Assembly: GCA_024682555.1 (NCBI GenBank) | Contig: JAIKZD010000053.1 | Location: 1-64,000, forward strand | From: Lachnospiraceae bacterium | GTDB lineage: Bacteria; Bacillota; Clostridia; Lachnospirales; Lachnospiraceae | Length of the DNA stretch: 64,000 nt | Reading direction: 5' to 3' | Part shown: positions 25,422-33,663 of the stretch, in pieces | Numbering within the stretch: the stretch's first letter is position 1 | Layout: every line of letters begins with the position of its first letter | Made by a program: the position numbers and the translations under genes | The notes under the pieces: model-generated | What the model was told of the DNA's origin: nothing | Seen by the model: the letters and a program-made list of their open reading frames with translations, nothing else | The model's database searches: none

Positions 25422-26504
25422 ATGAAGAAGAATCATGGAAAATTAACGGCATTACTGATGACGGCAGCTTTATCATTCGGGCTTATGGCCTGTGCGGCAC
25501 CCGGAGGGACGGTGCAGGAAGCACCCGGCGGACAGGCACAGGAAGAAGCGGCAGCTGAAACGGGAACGGTCTATAAGGTGGGTATCTGCAATTATGTGGA
25601 TGATGCATCCTTAAACCAGATCGTTGACAATATCGAAGGTCAGCTTGAAAAGCTTGGACAGGAAAACGGCGTGACTTTTGAGATATCCTATGATAACTGC
25701 AATGCGGATGCAAATGTTCTCAATCAGATAATAGCAAACTTTATCGCCGATGAGGTTGACCTGATGGTAGGTGTGGCTACGCCCGTTGCCATGGCAATGC
25801 AGAGCCTTACGGAAGGCAAGGATATACCGGTGGTATTTGCGGCGGTTTCTGATCCCGAAGGCGCAGCCTTAGTTGAGTCAAACGATGCACCCGGTGCAAA
25901 CCTTACGGGTACGAGTGATTTTCTTGATACAAACGCGGTAATGAACCTCATATTTGCAAATGATCCGGATGCAAAGAAGATCGGTCTTCTCTATGACATA
26001 GGACAGGATGCAAGTACCGCGCCCATCGAGGCAGCAAAGGCATATCTTGATGATAAGGGGATCGGGTATGTTGAGCATACCGGGACAAATGTTGATGAGA
26101 TTTCGCTTGCTGCACAGGCTATGGTATCGGATGGTGTTGATGCTGTATTTACACCGACCGACAACACTGTAATGACCGCAGAGCTTACAATTTACGAAAC
26201 ACTTGCAAATGCAGGGATCCCCCACTATACGGGAGCAGATTCCTTTGCACTTAACGGAGCTTTCGTGGGCTATGGTGTCGACTATGCAAATCTCGGAGTG
26301 GAAACGGCAAACATGGTCAAGGGGATTCTTGTTGATGGAAACGATCCCGCTTCCACACCGGTAATGACTTTTGATAACGGCACGGCCACGGTGAATACCG
26401 AAACCTGCGAGGCCCTGGGACTCGATCTTGAAACGGTCAAGGCAGCTTTTGAACCCTACTGCTTAAGGATCGAAGAGATAACCACTGCCGAAAGTTTTGA
26501 ATAA
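25422..26504 (+). CDS. trpX: ABC transporter substrate-binding lipoprotein, predicted tryptophan uptake (TrpX type)
   Basis: 360 residues with a lipoprotein signal ending 'GLMACAAPG'. The mature part is of the PF04392 family ('YKVGICNYVDDASLNQIVDN', 'DLMVGVATPVAMAMQ', 'GADSFALNGAFVGYGVDYANLG'). The gene is directly behind a T-box whose specifier is the Trp codon, and is followed by a permease and an ATPase. This is the arrangement described for the trpXYZ tryptophan transporter in Firmicutes; the substrate call therefore rests on regulation and synteny, not on the protein alone. AGGAGAAAG precedes ATG 25422. Confidence 0.88.
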   Translation: MKKNHGKLTALLMTAALSFGLMACAAPGGTVQEAPGGQAQEEAAAETGTVYKVGICNYVDDASLNQIVDNIEGQLEKLGQENGVTFEISYDNCNADANVLNQIIANFIADEVDLMVGVATPVAMAMQSLTEGKDIPVVFAAVSDPEGAALVESNDAPGANLTGTSDFLDTNAVMNLIFANDPDAKKIGLLYDIGQDASTAPIEAAKAYLDDKGIGYVEHTGTNVDEISLAAQAMVSDGVDAVFTPTDNTVMTAELTIYETLANAGIPHYTGADSFALNGAFVGYGVDYANLGVETANMVKGILVDGNDPASTPVMTFDNGTATVNTETCEALGLDLETVKAAFEPYCLRIEEITTAESFE

Positions 26505-26548
26505 AAAAGATCTCAAAAGAGAAATAACGGATCAGACAGGATGAAGAT

Positions 26549-27460
26549 ATGAGTAATATACTGCCATTGTTTCAAACCGCATTGGAACTCGGACTTATAG
26601 GTTCACTTACGGTCCTGGCTCTTTTTCTGAGCTATTCCATGCTGAATGTATGCGACCTCTCAACCGACGGATGTTTTACACTGGGAGCCTGTGTGGGCGC
26701 AGCTGTCGCGATCTCGGGGCACCCGTATCTGTCAATAATCGCTGCCATGCTTGCCGGGATCCTGTCAGGATTTATAACGGCATTTCTGCAGACCAAAATG
26801 GGTGTGGACAGCCTGCTTGCGGGAATAATAATGAATACGGCCCTGTATTCGATAAATATCGCCATCATGGGCGGGAGCTCGCTGTTAAACATGAACAAGA
26901 CAGAGACAGTCTTTACAAAACTGAGTTCTGCACTTACCGATACCGTCCTGTCCGATGGATATAAGCTTATAGTAGCTGCGATCGCTGTTTTTGCGGTCGC
27001 AGCTTTCCTGTATTTTTTCTTAAAGACCAGGATAGGTCTTTCCATAAGAGCTACCGGAAACAACCCGGAAATGGTCCGCTCATCCTCCATAAATCCTGCC
27101 ATGACAACGATAGTCGGGCTATGTGTTGCAAATGCATTCACCGCCCTTTCGGGATGTCTTCTGGCCCAGTCACAGAAATCGGTAAATATCGATATCGGAC
27201 AGGGAATGGTAACGGTGGCCCTTGCATCTCTTCTTATCGGAGGAACCTTCATCCGGAGCAGGAGGATAGGTTTCAGACTGATAGGAACGGTTGTGGGAGC
27301 CTTTATCTTCAGACTTGTGTATACCCTGGCACTCAGGTTCAACATGCCTGCCTACATGTTAAAGCTTGTATCTTCCGTGATAGTTATAATCGCCATCTCG
27401 GGGCCTTATTTAAAGAGCAGGTTTCCCGAGTTTTACAAGAAGATGGGGAGGAAGGGATAA
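26549..27460 (+). CDS. trpY: ABC transporter permease, predicted tryptophan uptake (TrpY type)
   Basis: 303 residues with about eight hydrophobic segments. It belongs to the BPD_transp_2 family (branched-chain amino acid/ribose-type permeases): 'GVDSLLAGIIMNTALYSINI', 'KTRIGLSIRATGNNPEMVRS'. It follows the binding protein by 44 nt and its stop is immediately followed by the ATPase start (TAA-ATG), so it forms the membrane channel of the same importer. Confidence 0.88.
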   Translation: MSNILPLFQTALELGLIGSLTVLALFLSYSMLNVCDLSTDGCFTLGACVGAAVAISGHPYLSIIAAMLAGILSGFITAFLQTKMGVDSLLAGIIMNTALYSINIAIMGGSSLLNMNKTETVFTKLSSALTDTVLSDGYKLIVAAIAVFAVAAFLYFFLKTRIGLSIRATGNNPEMVRSSSINPAMTTIVGLCVANAFTALSGCLLAQSQKSVNIDIGQGMVTVALASLLIGGTFIRSRRIGFRLIGTVVGAFIFRLVYTLALRFNMPAYMLKLVSSVIVIIAISGPYLKSRFPEFYKKMGRKG

Positions 27461-28246
27461 ATGCTTGAGATAAAAAACATATCAATGACCTTTAATCCCG
27501 GCACGGTAAATGAAAAGAAGGCCCTTTCGGACCTTTCACTTTCCGTTAATGACGGAGATGTCATATCCATAATCGGTTCAAACGGTGCGGGAAAATCAAC
27601 TCTGTTTAATGCTATAGCGGGCTCTTTTATCGTTGACTGCGGACAGATCTGTCTTGACGGAAAAGACATCACTTTTACACCCGAGCACGTGAGAGCAAGG
27701 GAGATAGGCCGTCTGTTTCAGGATCCTTTAAAAGGAACGGCTCCCGACATGAGCATAGAAGAAAACCTTTCCCTGGCAGCCGGATCGGGAGGATGGCTCA
27801 GCCGCATTTCAAAAAAGGAAAAACAGATCCTCAGGGAGAAGGTTGCTCTCCTTGGCATGGGACTTGAAGACAGGATGGACAGCCCGGTAGGACTGTTGTC
27901 CGGAGGACAGAGACAGGCCCTGACCCTTCTTATGGCAACCATCAATCCGCCCAAGCTTCTGCTCCTTGATGAACATACGGCAGCACTTGATCCCGCAACC
28001 AGCGAGAAGGTGATGGAACTTACGCGGAAGATAGCGGATGAAAACAGACTGACCTGCCTTATTATAACCCATAACATGCAGTCCGCCCTAAACCAGGGCA
28101 ACAGGACGCTGATGATGGAAGAGGGAAAAATAATACTTGATATCTGCGGGGAAGAACGTGATAAAATGACGGTAGAGGATCTGTTAAAACTGTTCAGGGA
28201 AAGATCCGGTCATGAGATGCTTAACGACAGGATACTGCTGTCGTAA
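27461..28246 (+). CDS. trpZ: ABC transporter ATP-binding protein, predicted tryptophan uptake (TrpZ type)
   Basis: 261 residues. Walker A 'IGSNGAGKSTLFNAIAG' (about 38-54), signature 'LLSGGQRQALTLLMA', Walker B 'PKLLLLDEHTAALDP' and switch His in 'CLIITHNMQSAL'. It starts directly after the permease stop with GGAGGAAGGG upstream. It energises the binding-protein-dependent importer encoded by the two preceding genes. Confidence 0.92.
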   Translation: MLEIKNISMTFNPGTVNEKKALSDLSLSVNDGDVISIIGSNGAGKSTLFNAIAGSFIVDCGQICLDGKDITFTPEHVRAREIGRLFQDPLKGTAPDMSIEENLSLAAGSGGWLSRISKKEKQILREKVALLGMGLEDRMDSPVGLLSGGQRQALTLLMATINPPKLLLLDEHTAALDPATSEKVMELTRKIADENRLTCLIITHNMQSALNQGNRTLMMEEGKIILDICGEERDKMTVEDLLKLFRERSGHEMLNDRILLS

Positions 28247-28301
28247 AACGGTATCAGCATGATATTCGGACAGACAGACCGGATCTACGGAAGGAGAAGA
28301 G

Positions 28302-29429
28302 ATGGAAAGATCAAAAGTATATTTTACCGATTTCAGAACAGTTCTGGGTGTAAGCTTAACGGCAAAACTCCAGAAACTGATAAGACTTGCAGGCATAGGA
28401 AGTATTGATATGGACGGCAAGTTTGTGGCGATCAAGATGCATTTCGGAGAGCTCGGTAATCTTGCCTATCTTCGCCCCAATTACGCAAAGGCAGTGGCTG
28501 ATGTTATAAAGGAGAACAACGGTCTTCCTTTCCTTACCGACTGCAACACCCTGTATCCCGGCAGCAGAAAGCATGCACTTGAGCATCTTGACTGTGCAAA
28601 CATAAATGGTTTCAATCCCACAACAACAGGCTGTCAGATCATAATAGCCGATGGGCTTCGGGGAACCGATGATGTTATCGTACCGGTTCCAAACGGCGAA
28701 TACTGTAAGGAAGCCTATATAGGACATGCCGTTATGGATGCGGATGTGATCATTTCTCTCAATCATTTCAAGGGTCACGAACAGGCCGGCTTCGGCGGTG
28801 CCATAAAGAATATCGGAATGGGCTGCGGTTCACGCGCGGGAAAGATGCATCAGCATAACAGCGGTCAGCCCCATGTGACAGAAGATCTCTGCAGGGGATG
28901 TAAGAGATGCGCAAGGGAATGCGGCTCCGATGCCATAAGTTACAGGGAGGACGGCAAGGCCCGGATAGATCCGGAAAAATGCAAGGGCTGCGGACGATGC
29001 ATAGGTGCCTGCGCCTTTGACGCCATAGAGAACAATAACTGGGATGCACCCGTGATGCTTGGAAGACGAATGGCAGAATATACGGCTGCGGTACTGAATG
29101 GAAGACCCAGTTTTCATATAAGTCTCATTACCGATGTATCGCCAAACTGTGACTGCCACGGAGAGAATGATGCCCCGATACTTCCTGATATCGGAATGCT
29201 TGCATCCTTTGATCCGGTAGCCCTTGATAAGGCCTGTGTGGATCTGTGCCAGAAGGCAGAGCCCATAAGAAACAGCCAGCTTGGAGACAATATGGCATCC
29301 CCTCATTTCCATGATCACGGAAACGTATGGCAGAACAGCAATCCCAATGTTTCCTGGGCTGAGACCCTTGAACATGCGGAGAAGATAGGAGTGGGAACAA
29401 GGGAATACGAGCTTGTTACCATGAAGTAA
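28302..29429 (+). CDS. DUF362 protein with two 4Fe-4S ferredoxin motifs
   Basis: 375 residues. The N-terminal ~185 residues are DUF362 ('VAIKMHFGELGNLAYLRPNYA', 'ISLNHFKGHEQAGFGGAIKN'). A bacterial ferredoxin-like module follows, with two clusters 'CRGCKRCARECG' (about 199) and 'CKGCGRCIGACAFDA' (about 228). A further ~120-residue conserved region contains 'NCDCHGENDAPI'. The role of the family is unknown; it is presumed to be an electron-transfer protein. AAGGAGAAGAG precedes ATG 28302. It begins 55 nt after trpZ without a visible terminator and may be read through from the T-box operon. Confidence 0.88.
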   Translation: MERSKVYFTDFRTVLGVSLTAKLQKLIRLAGIGSIDMDGKFVAIKMHFGELGNLAYLRPNYAKAVADVIKENNGLPFLTDCNTLYPGSRKHALEHLDCANINGFNPTTTGCQIIIADGLRGTDDVIVPVPNGEYCKEAYIGHAVMDADVIISLNHFKGHEQAGFGGAIKNIGMGCGSRAGKMHQHNSGQPHVTEDLCRGCKRCARECGSDAISYREDGKARIDPEKCKGCGRCIGACAFDAIENNNWDAPVMLGRRMAEYTAAVLNGRPSFHISLITDVSPNCDCHGENDAPILPDIGMLASFDPVALDKACVDLCQKAEPIRNSQLGDNMASPHFHDHGNVWQNSNPNVSWAETLEHAEKIGVGTREYELVTMK

Positions 29430-29480
29430 GACAACGGTATATATTTGCAGGTGCCGGCAGGCAGCCGGTAAGATATCTGA

Positions 29481-29512
29481 TATAATGTCAGGGGCGGTTT
29501 TGTCCCTGACAT
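29481..29512 (+). promoter_or_regulatory. -10 box overlapping a 9-bp hairpin before the NUDIX gene
   Basis: TATAAT at 29481-29486 overlaps the left arm of ATGTCAGGG (29485-29493)/CCCTGACAT (29504-29512). There is no T-run, so this looks like a promoter with a leader hairpin or a dyad operator rather than a terminator of the preceding gene. Confidence 0.4.
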
Positions 29513-29553
29513 CATTATGAATAAAAATTTTCAATACGAAAAAAGGGATTGAA

Positions 29554-30168
29554 ATGAAGGAAAAAGATAAGGGTATGAAACAGAAGGATCCACTTGAGTG
29601 GGAGGAGATAAGCTGCGAACATATCATACAGGATGAATGGATCGATCTGAGAAGATCCGCATACCGTTTTCCCGACGGCAGCATATTTGAGCCCTATTAC
29701 AGCTACAGCCGCAGGGATTATGTTGTCATAGTCGCAGAGGATACGGAAGGAAAATACATCTGTGTGCGCCAGTACAGACAGGGAATAAAGGAAGTGACCA
29801 CGGAATTTCCCGCCGGAGGCATAGAGGTAAAGGACGGAGAGGGAGAGCAGGGAGGATTCTGTCACGGATCCGGTGAGTATGCGTTGCAGGCGGCAAAGAG
29901 GGAACTCTTAGAGGAAACCGGCTATGAGGCCGGCGAATTAACACATCTTCTGACTGTCCCATCGAATGCGACCCTTGCCGACAATTATGCACACCTGTTC
30001 TTTGCAAAAAACTGCAGGAGGATAAAGGAACAGTCACTTGATGAGACTGAGTTTTTAAATGTTATAACCTATACGGAAGAAGAAATGGAGGAACTGATAA
30101 AAAGCGGCGGTTTCCAGCAGGCGGTCCACATCCTGGCCTGGCTTTTGTCACGAAGGATAAGAAAATGA
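29554..30168 (+). CDS. NUDIX hydrolase (ADP-ribose pyrophosphatase-like)
   Basis: 204 residues. The NUDIX box begins at 'GGIEVKD' and ends 'AAKRELLEETGYEAG', matching G-x5-E-x7-REUxEExGU with an enlarged loop of about 15 residues between the first glycine part and the catalytic helix ('GEGEQGGFCHGSGEYALQ'). 'VRQYRQGIKEVTTEFPAGGI' is typical for ADP-ribose or nucleotide-sugar hydrolases. Exact substrate unknown. AAGGGA precedes ATG 29554. A strong terminator follows. Confidence 0.88.
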   Translation: MKEKDKGMKQKDPLEWEEISCEHIIQDEWIDLRRSAYRFPDGSIFEPYYSYSRRDYVVIVAEDTEGKYICVRQYRQGIKEVTTEFPAGGIEVKDGEGEQGGFCHGSGEYALQAAKRELLEETGYEAGELTHLLTVPSNATLADNYAHLFFAKNCRRIKEQSLDETEFLNVITYTEEEMEELIKSGGFQQAVHILAWLLSRRIRK

Positions 30169-30178
30169 TACTGAAGAT

Positions 30179-30208
30179 GCCCACCCGAAAGGGTGGGCGA
30201 TTTTTTTA
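30179..30208 (+). terminator. Rho-independent terminator after the NUDIX gene
   Basis: GCCCACCC (30179-30186), GAAA tetraloop region, GGGTGGGC (30192-30199), then seven T. A strong, compact terminator. Confidence 0.92.
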
Positions 30209-30218
30209 AAAAAGCTGT

Positions 30219-30296
30219 TGACATCCTACGACAGTCGTAGTATATTTTACCTCGTCAGGCATAGTACGACAGTCGTAGTACGATAAACATAGTACG
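30219..30296 (+). promoter_or_regulatory. padR promoter with palindromic operators
   Basis: A strong promoter TTGACA (30219-30224)-17-TATATT (30242-30247) has the palindrome TACGACAGTCGTA (30228-30240) in its spacer. The same 13-mer recurs at 30266-30278, and a half-site TACGACA follows at about 30294-30300. Flanking CATAGTACGACA is repeated as well. Occupancy of the spacer copy would block RNA polymerase; the PadR-type repressor encoded just downstream is the obvious candidate ligand-responsive binder. Confidence 0.85.
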
Positions 30297-30409
30297 ACAA
30301 ACATAGTAAGAGAGATGCCGTATGACAGACGAAGATCGATAAAGGATGGTATCAGAGGAGCAATGGCCAATGTAACTCAAAGGATACTAACCGGCAAGGA
30401 GGTAAAAAA

Positions 30410-30760
30410 ATGGTTGAGATAAGCAGTGATGTTATCCGCGGATACAACGATACGATGATCCTGAACATCCTGTTGAAGGAACCATCCTACGGATATGAAA
30501 TATCCAAGCAGATAAGAAATATATCCGATGAGAAATATATCATCAAGGAAACAACCCTGTATTCTGCTTTTACCAGGATGGAAAAAAACGGTTATGTGGA
30601 ATCTTTTACCGCAGAGAAAGATCCGCTCGGTAACGGAAAGAAAAGAACCTATTACAGGATAACCGATGAGGGAAGGAACTATTATGACTCAAAATGTGAG
30701 GAATGGGACCTGACCAAGGAAGTTGTGGAAAAATTTATCCAGCATAAGGAGAACAGATAA
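30410..30760 (+). CDS. PadR-family transcriptional regulator
   Basis: 116 residues with the PadR winged helix: 'LLKEPSYGYEISKQI', 'TLYSAFTRMEKNGYVESF', 'RTYYRITDEGRNYYDSK'. GGAGG lies 8 nt before ATG 30410, though the leader from the promoter at 30219 is long (about 155 nt). The last base of its stop codon is the first base of the next start (TAATGG), so it is coupled to the DUF1700-like gene. It probably represses its own operon through the TACGACAGTCGTA sites. Confidence 0.92.
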   Translation: MVEISSDVIRGYNDTMILNILLKEPSYGYEISKQIRNISDEKYIIKETTLYSAFTRMEKNGYVESFTAEKDPLGNGKKRTYYRITDEGRNYYDSKCEEWDLTKEVVEKFIQHKENR

Positions 30761-31728
30761 TGGAAACAATAAAAAACTATTTGGAAGCAATGTTTGCCGC
30801 CATGCCCAATACAGCCGAGGTCAGGAAGGCCAGGGCAGAGCTTTTGCAGATGATGGAGGACAAATACAACGAACTTATAGCGGAAGGGCAGAGTGAGAAC
30901 AATGCGGTAGGAACGGTGATATCGGAATTCGGAAATCTTGACGAACTGGCCGATGATCTCGGAGTAAAGCAGGAACTTATCGAGGTGCAGGAAAGGGAAT
31001 CCCTGGCACCGAGGAGAACGGTAACTCTTGATGAGTCAAAGGACTTTATCTTTAACAGGATGAGAAAGGCCAAGTATCTGGCAGCAGGTATCATGTTATG
31101 CATCATATCCGTGGCAGCACCGATCTTTTTCGGATCAAAGGGGCACGGATCCATGGGAGCATCACTTATGTTCCTTTTGATCGCACTGGGTGTGGGAGGA
31201 ATAGTATACAGCAACCTGATAGGTTCACCATACAGATATTTGAAGGACGAGCTCTGCCGGATAGACATGAATACGGCAGCCTATATAAAAAAGGAACGTC
31301 ACGGGTTTGAAAATATCAGAGCCATCTGTGTGACGATCGGGATCATACTCTGTATAGTATGCTGGGTACCGAATGTATTCTTAAATCATTTTCGCGGAGG
31401 AGTTTCTGCATCACTTATGTTCCTGCTCGTCGGAATAGGAGTGTTCCTCATAGTGTATGCCAATTCTGTGGGAAACGGATATGAAATGCTGCTTGATCTG
31501 AATGATGTAAGCGTAATAAACGGAAACGGAGACAATAATATGAAACCTGTCAGATATATTAACAAAACGGCTGAAACCATAGTTTCAGTTTACTGGCCCA
31601 CGGTTACCTGTCTGTATCTGGCACTGAGTTTTCTTACCTTCAGATGGGATATAACATGGATCATATGGCCCATAGCCGGTGTAGCTCACAGGGCAGTAGT
31701 GATAAACTGTCAGGCCGATGATGAATAA
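30760..31728 (+). CDS. Membrane protein with DUF1700/permease-prefix N-terminal domain
   Basis: 322 residues. Residues 1-80 form the soluble helical domain that typifies DUF1700/HAAS proteins ('AMPNTAEVRKARAELLQMME', 'EFGNLDELADDLGV'). At least five hydrophobic segments follow (about 105-125, 132-150, 185-205, 212-230, 270-300). Such genes are usually sandwiched between a PadR regulator and a DUF4097 gene, as here, and are thought to respond to envelope or membrane stress. Its start overlaps the PadR stop by one base. Confidence 0.82.
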   Translation: METIKNYLEAMFAAMPNTAEVRKARAELLQMMEDKYNELIAEGQSENNAVGTVISEFGNLDELADDLGVKQELIEVQERESLAPRRTVTLDESKDFIFNRMRKAKYLAAGIMLCIISVAAPIFFGSKGHGSMGASLMFLLIALGVGGIVYSNLIGSPYRYLKDELCRIDMNTAAYIKKERHGFENIRAICVTIGIILCIVCWVPNVFLNHFRGGVSASLMFLLVGIGVFLIVYANSVGNGYEMLLDLNDVSVINGNGDNNMKPVRYINKTAETIVSVYWPTVTCLYLALSFLTFRWDITWIIWPIAGVAHRAVVINCQADDE

Positions 31729-31776
31729 CAGAAAAAAAATAACAGAAAATAAATAACAGAAAGGGAGAACAAGATC

Positions 31777-32484
31777 ATGTCAGGTGGTACTAAAACATAT
31801 ATTACTGTAGTTTCCGTGATCACTATAGCTGCGATAATACTCGGATTATATATCAACATTTTTCATAAGGGAGGATTTTTTGGAATGGGTAAATCTTCAA
31901 AGGATAAGGTTGAGTTAAACGGAGAGTTCGATGAACTGGAAATAGATGTGGATTCCTGCAACCTTTTCATAGAGTACGGCAGGGAGCTTTCGGTGGATTA
32001 TTCAATGCCGAACGCCATGGTTCCCGAAATAGAGCTCAGGAATTCAAAGCTTACCATAAAGAGCAAAAACAGGGGTTTTAGGTTCGGCGTTGCTCATGTT
32101 ATCGATACACCGAAGATAAAGGTTGTCATACCGAAAGATACGGTACTTGAAAAAGCGGATATAAATGTAGATGCCGGAAATATCGAAATAAGTGAACTTG
32201 TAACGGATAAGGCAGAACTTGACGTTGATGCCGGAAATGTTAAATTTTCGGATTCAACCTTTAAAGACCTTAAGATTGATGTTGACGCCGGAAACATAGA
32301 ACTGAAAAAATGCATTATCGATAAGATCACCGCCGATGTCAATGCAGGAAATATCGAAGCGGATGACTGCATCATAAAAGGCGGAAATGTGGAGACAGAT
32401 CTGGGAAACATAGAGTTAAACGGTGCGGTTGAAGATGTAAAGACCAGGACAGATCTGGGGAATGTTGAGATTAACGGAAAATGA
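31777..32484 (+). CDS. DUF4097-family beta-repeat protein with N-terminal membrane anchor
   Basis: 235 residues. One membrane helix (about 10-27) is followed by a repetitive beta-solenoid-like region in which 'DVDAGNIE' or close variants recur every ~20 residues (about 125-230), as expected for DUF4097. It is the third gene of the PadR operon, with AAAGGGAGA before ATG 31777. The translation ends with a normal-looking 'TDLGNVEINGK' and TGA. The same reading frame then continues open for another 125 codons of unrelated protein (see the next feature). Confidence 0.85.
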   Translation: MSGGTKTYITVVSVITIAAIILGLYINIFHKGGFFGMGKSSKDKVELNGEFDELEIDVDSCNLFIEYGRELSVDYSMPNAMVPEIELRNSKLTIKSKNRGFRFGVAHVIDTPKIKVVIPKDTVLEKADINVDAGNIEISELVTDKAELDVDAGNVKFSDSTFKDLKIDVDAGNIELKKCIIDKITADVNAGNIEADDCIIKGGNVETDLGNIELNGAVEDVKTRTDLGNVEINGK

Positions 32485-32859
32485 TACACGAGTGACGGAA
32501 ATGTTGCAAGCGCCTGCGTAAGAGTAAACCCCACACCTCAGGTTAAACAGCAGACGATCTCACAGGACGCGGCATGGATGGCTAATTCGGCAAACATGGT
32601 CCTTATGGCGGCACCCAATGCAGTGGTAAATCTTGTAGCACCCAAGGCAATGAGCTTTGATGCCGCAATGATAAATGCACTGACACTTCGTAAGGATGTG
32701 GGACTGCTCATAGCATATCCCTATAACGGACATGCATATCTCTTATCGATACCCAAGGGATACAACCTTGCGGCAAAGATGGATAAGACCGGAAAGGTAA
32801 GCTTTTTGTCCCTGGCAGCCGTAAAGGACGGCAAGGTACTGACCACAATGGTTCAGTAA
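32485..32859 (+). pseudogene. C-terminal fragment of an unrelated protein, in frame with the DUF4097 gene after its TGA
   Basis: Directly after the DUF4097 stop codon the same frame reads 'YTSDGNVASACVRVNPTPQV', then a small hydrophobic domain 'VGLLIAYPYNGHAYLLSIPK' and ends '...LTTMVQ' plus stop at 32859. The track calls only ATG 32578, which has no ribosome binding site. The sequence looks like the C-terminal end of a secreted multidomain protein whose front part is gone; I do not recognise the parent family. It is followed by a terminator, so it may be a relic joined here by recombination. Confidence 0.55.
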
Positions 32860-32895
32860 GGCATACAGCCGGTTAAAATATAAGATAGGCAGAAA

Positions 32896-32936
32896 AGGCG
32901 GCGGATGATCTTAAGGATCATCGCCGTCTTTATTTT
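32896..32936 (+). terminator. Rho-independent terminator of the PadR operon
   Basis: GATGATC (32904-32910), TTAAG loop, GATCATC (32916-32922), extended by GGC/GCC pairs with a bulge and followed by TCTTTATTTTT. Confidence 0.8.
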
Positions 32937-33025
32937 TCATGTTTTTCGGTTCTTCAGAGTTTTCGGTTTCGGTTTCCCGCCATGAACGGGACTTTTGTAT
33001 ATTTTCCCGGGTTGTGATAAGATTA

Positions 33026-33061
33026 GGGAAATGCTGATTTAATCAGTATTTCCTTAGATAA
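33026..33061. repeat. 36-bp palindromic intergenic repeat, copy 2
   Basis: GGGAAATGCTGATTTAATCA... ending TTCCTTAGATAA, differing from copy 1 (13719-13754) at three positions. The two substitutions on either side of the centre improve the palindrome (AAATGCTGATT/AATCAGTATTT). It lies in the 200-nt gap before a lipoprotein gene. Confidence 0.85.
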
Positions 33062-33090
33062 CTGCGGATAAGTGAAAGGAGAGGCGGGAC

Positions 33091-33588
33091 ATGGTAAAAA
33101 AAGCTTTAATGATCATATTTGCTTTAAGCGTTGTTTTAGCCGGATGTGCGGGGAAACAGCCGGCAGAGGAACAGAACAACTACATAGGCAATCCCTGGAT
33201 CGACTGCGCTACCCTTGAGGATGCGGAAAAGATCGCGGGATTTGATATCATGGTTCCCGACAGGATAGAGGGCTATCCCGATACGCTGATCCAGGCTGTT
33301 GACAAGGATATGATACAGGTTTTCTATTTTGACGGCTCGGTAAACGAAGAGGAGAGGAGCCGGGTCCTCATCAGGAAGGGGATCGGTAATGAGGATATTT
33401 CCGGGGATTACAATGTTTATTCTCAGAATGAAACCGTGGAGATGCACGGGGTCAATGTGGATATCAAGGGAAATGACGGTCTTATATATAATGCGACCTG
33501 GTATCAGGACGGATATGCCTATGCCATACTGCCCGAGGACGGAATGACTAAGGATCTGATAGAATTCTTTGTTGAGACCGTAAAATAA
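33091..33588 (+). CDS. Small lipoprotein of unknown function
   Basis: 165 residues with signal peptide and lipobox 'VVLAGC' at about residue 19. The mature part contains 'WIDCATLEDAEKIAGFDIMV' and 'YSQNETVEMHGVNVDIKG', a compact alpha/beta domain like those of DUF4367-type surface proteins, though I am not certain of the family. GAAAGGAGAGG precedes ATG 33091. It stands alone between copy 2 of the palindromic repeat and the NSS transporter. Confidence 0.75.
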   Translation: MVKKALMIIFALSVVLAGCAGKQPAEEQNNYIGNPWIDCATLEDAEKIAGFDIMVPDRIEGYPDTLIQAVDKDMIQVFYFDGSVNEEERSRVLIRKGIGNEDISGDYNVYSQNETVEMHGVNVDIKGNDGLIYNATWYQDGYAYAILPEDGMTKDLIEFFVETVK

Positions 33589-33663
33589 TAAACCGGACGG
33601 AGATACCGAAAGATCCGGAGATACCGGAATATGTGAAAATAAATGTTAAAAGGAGATTTCTAA

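Noticed and set aside
26632-27345. 237-codon minus-strand ORF
   Set aside because: Shadow of the TrpY-type permease gene, which has the expected membrane segments and operon context.
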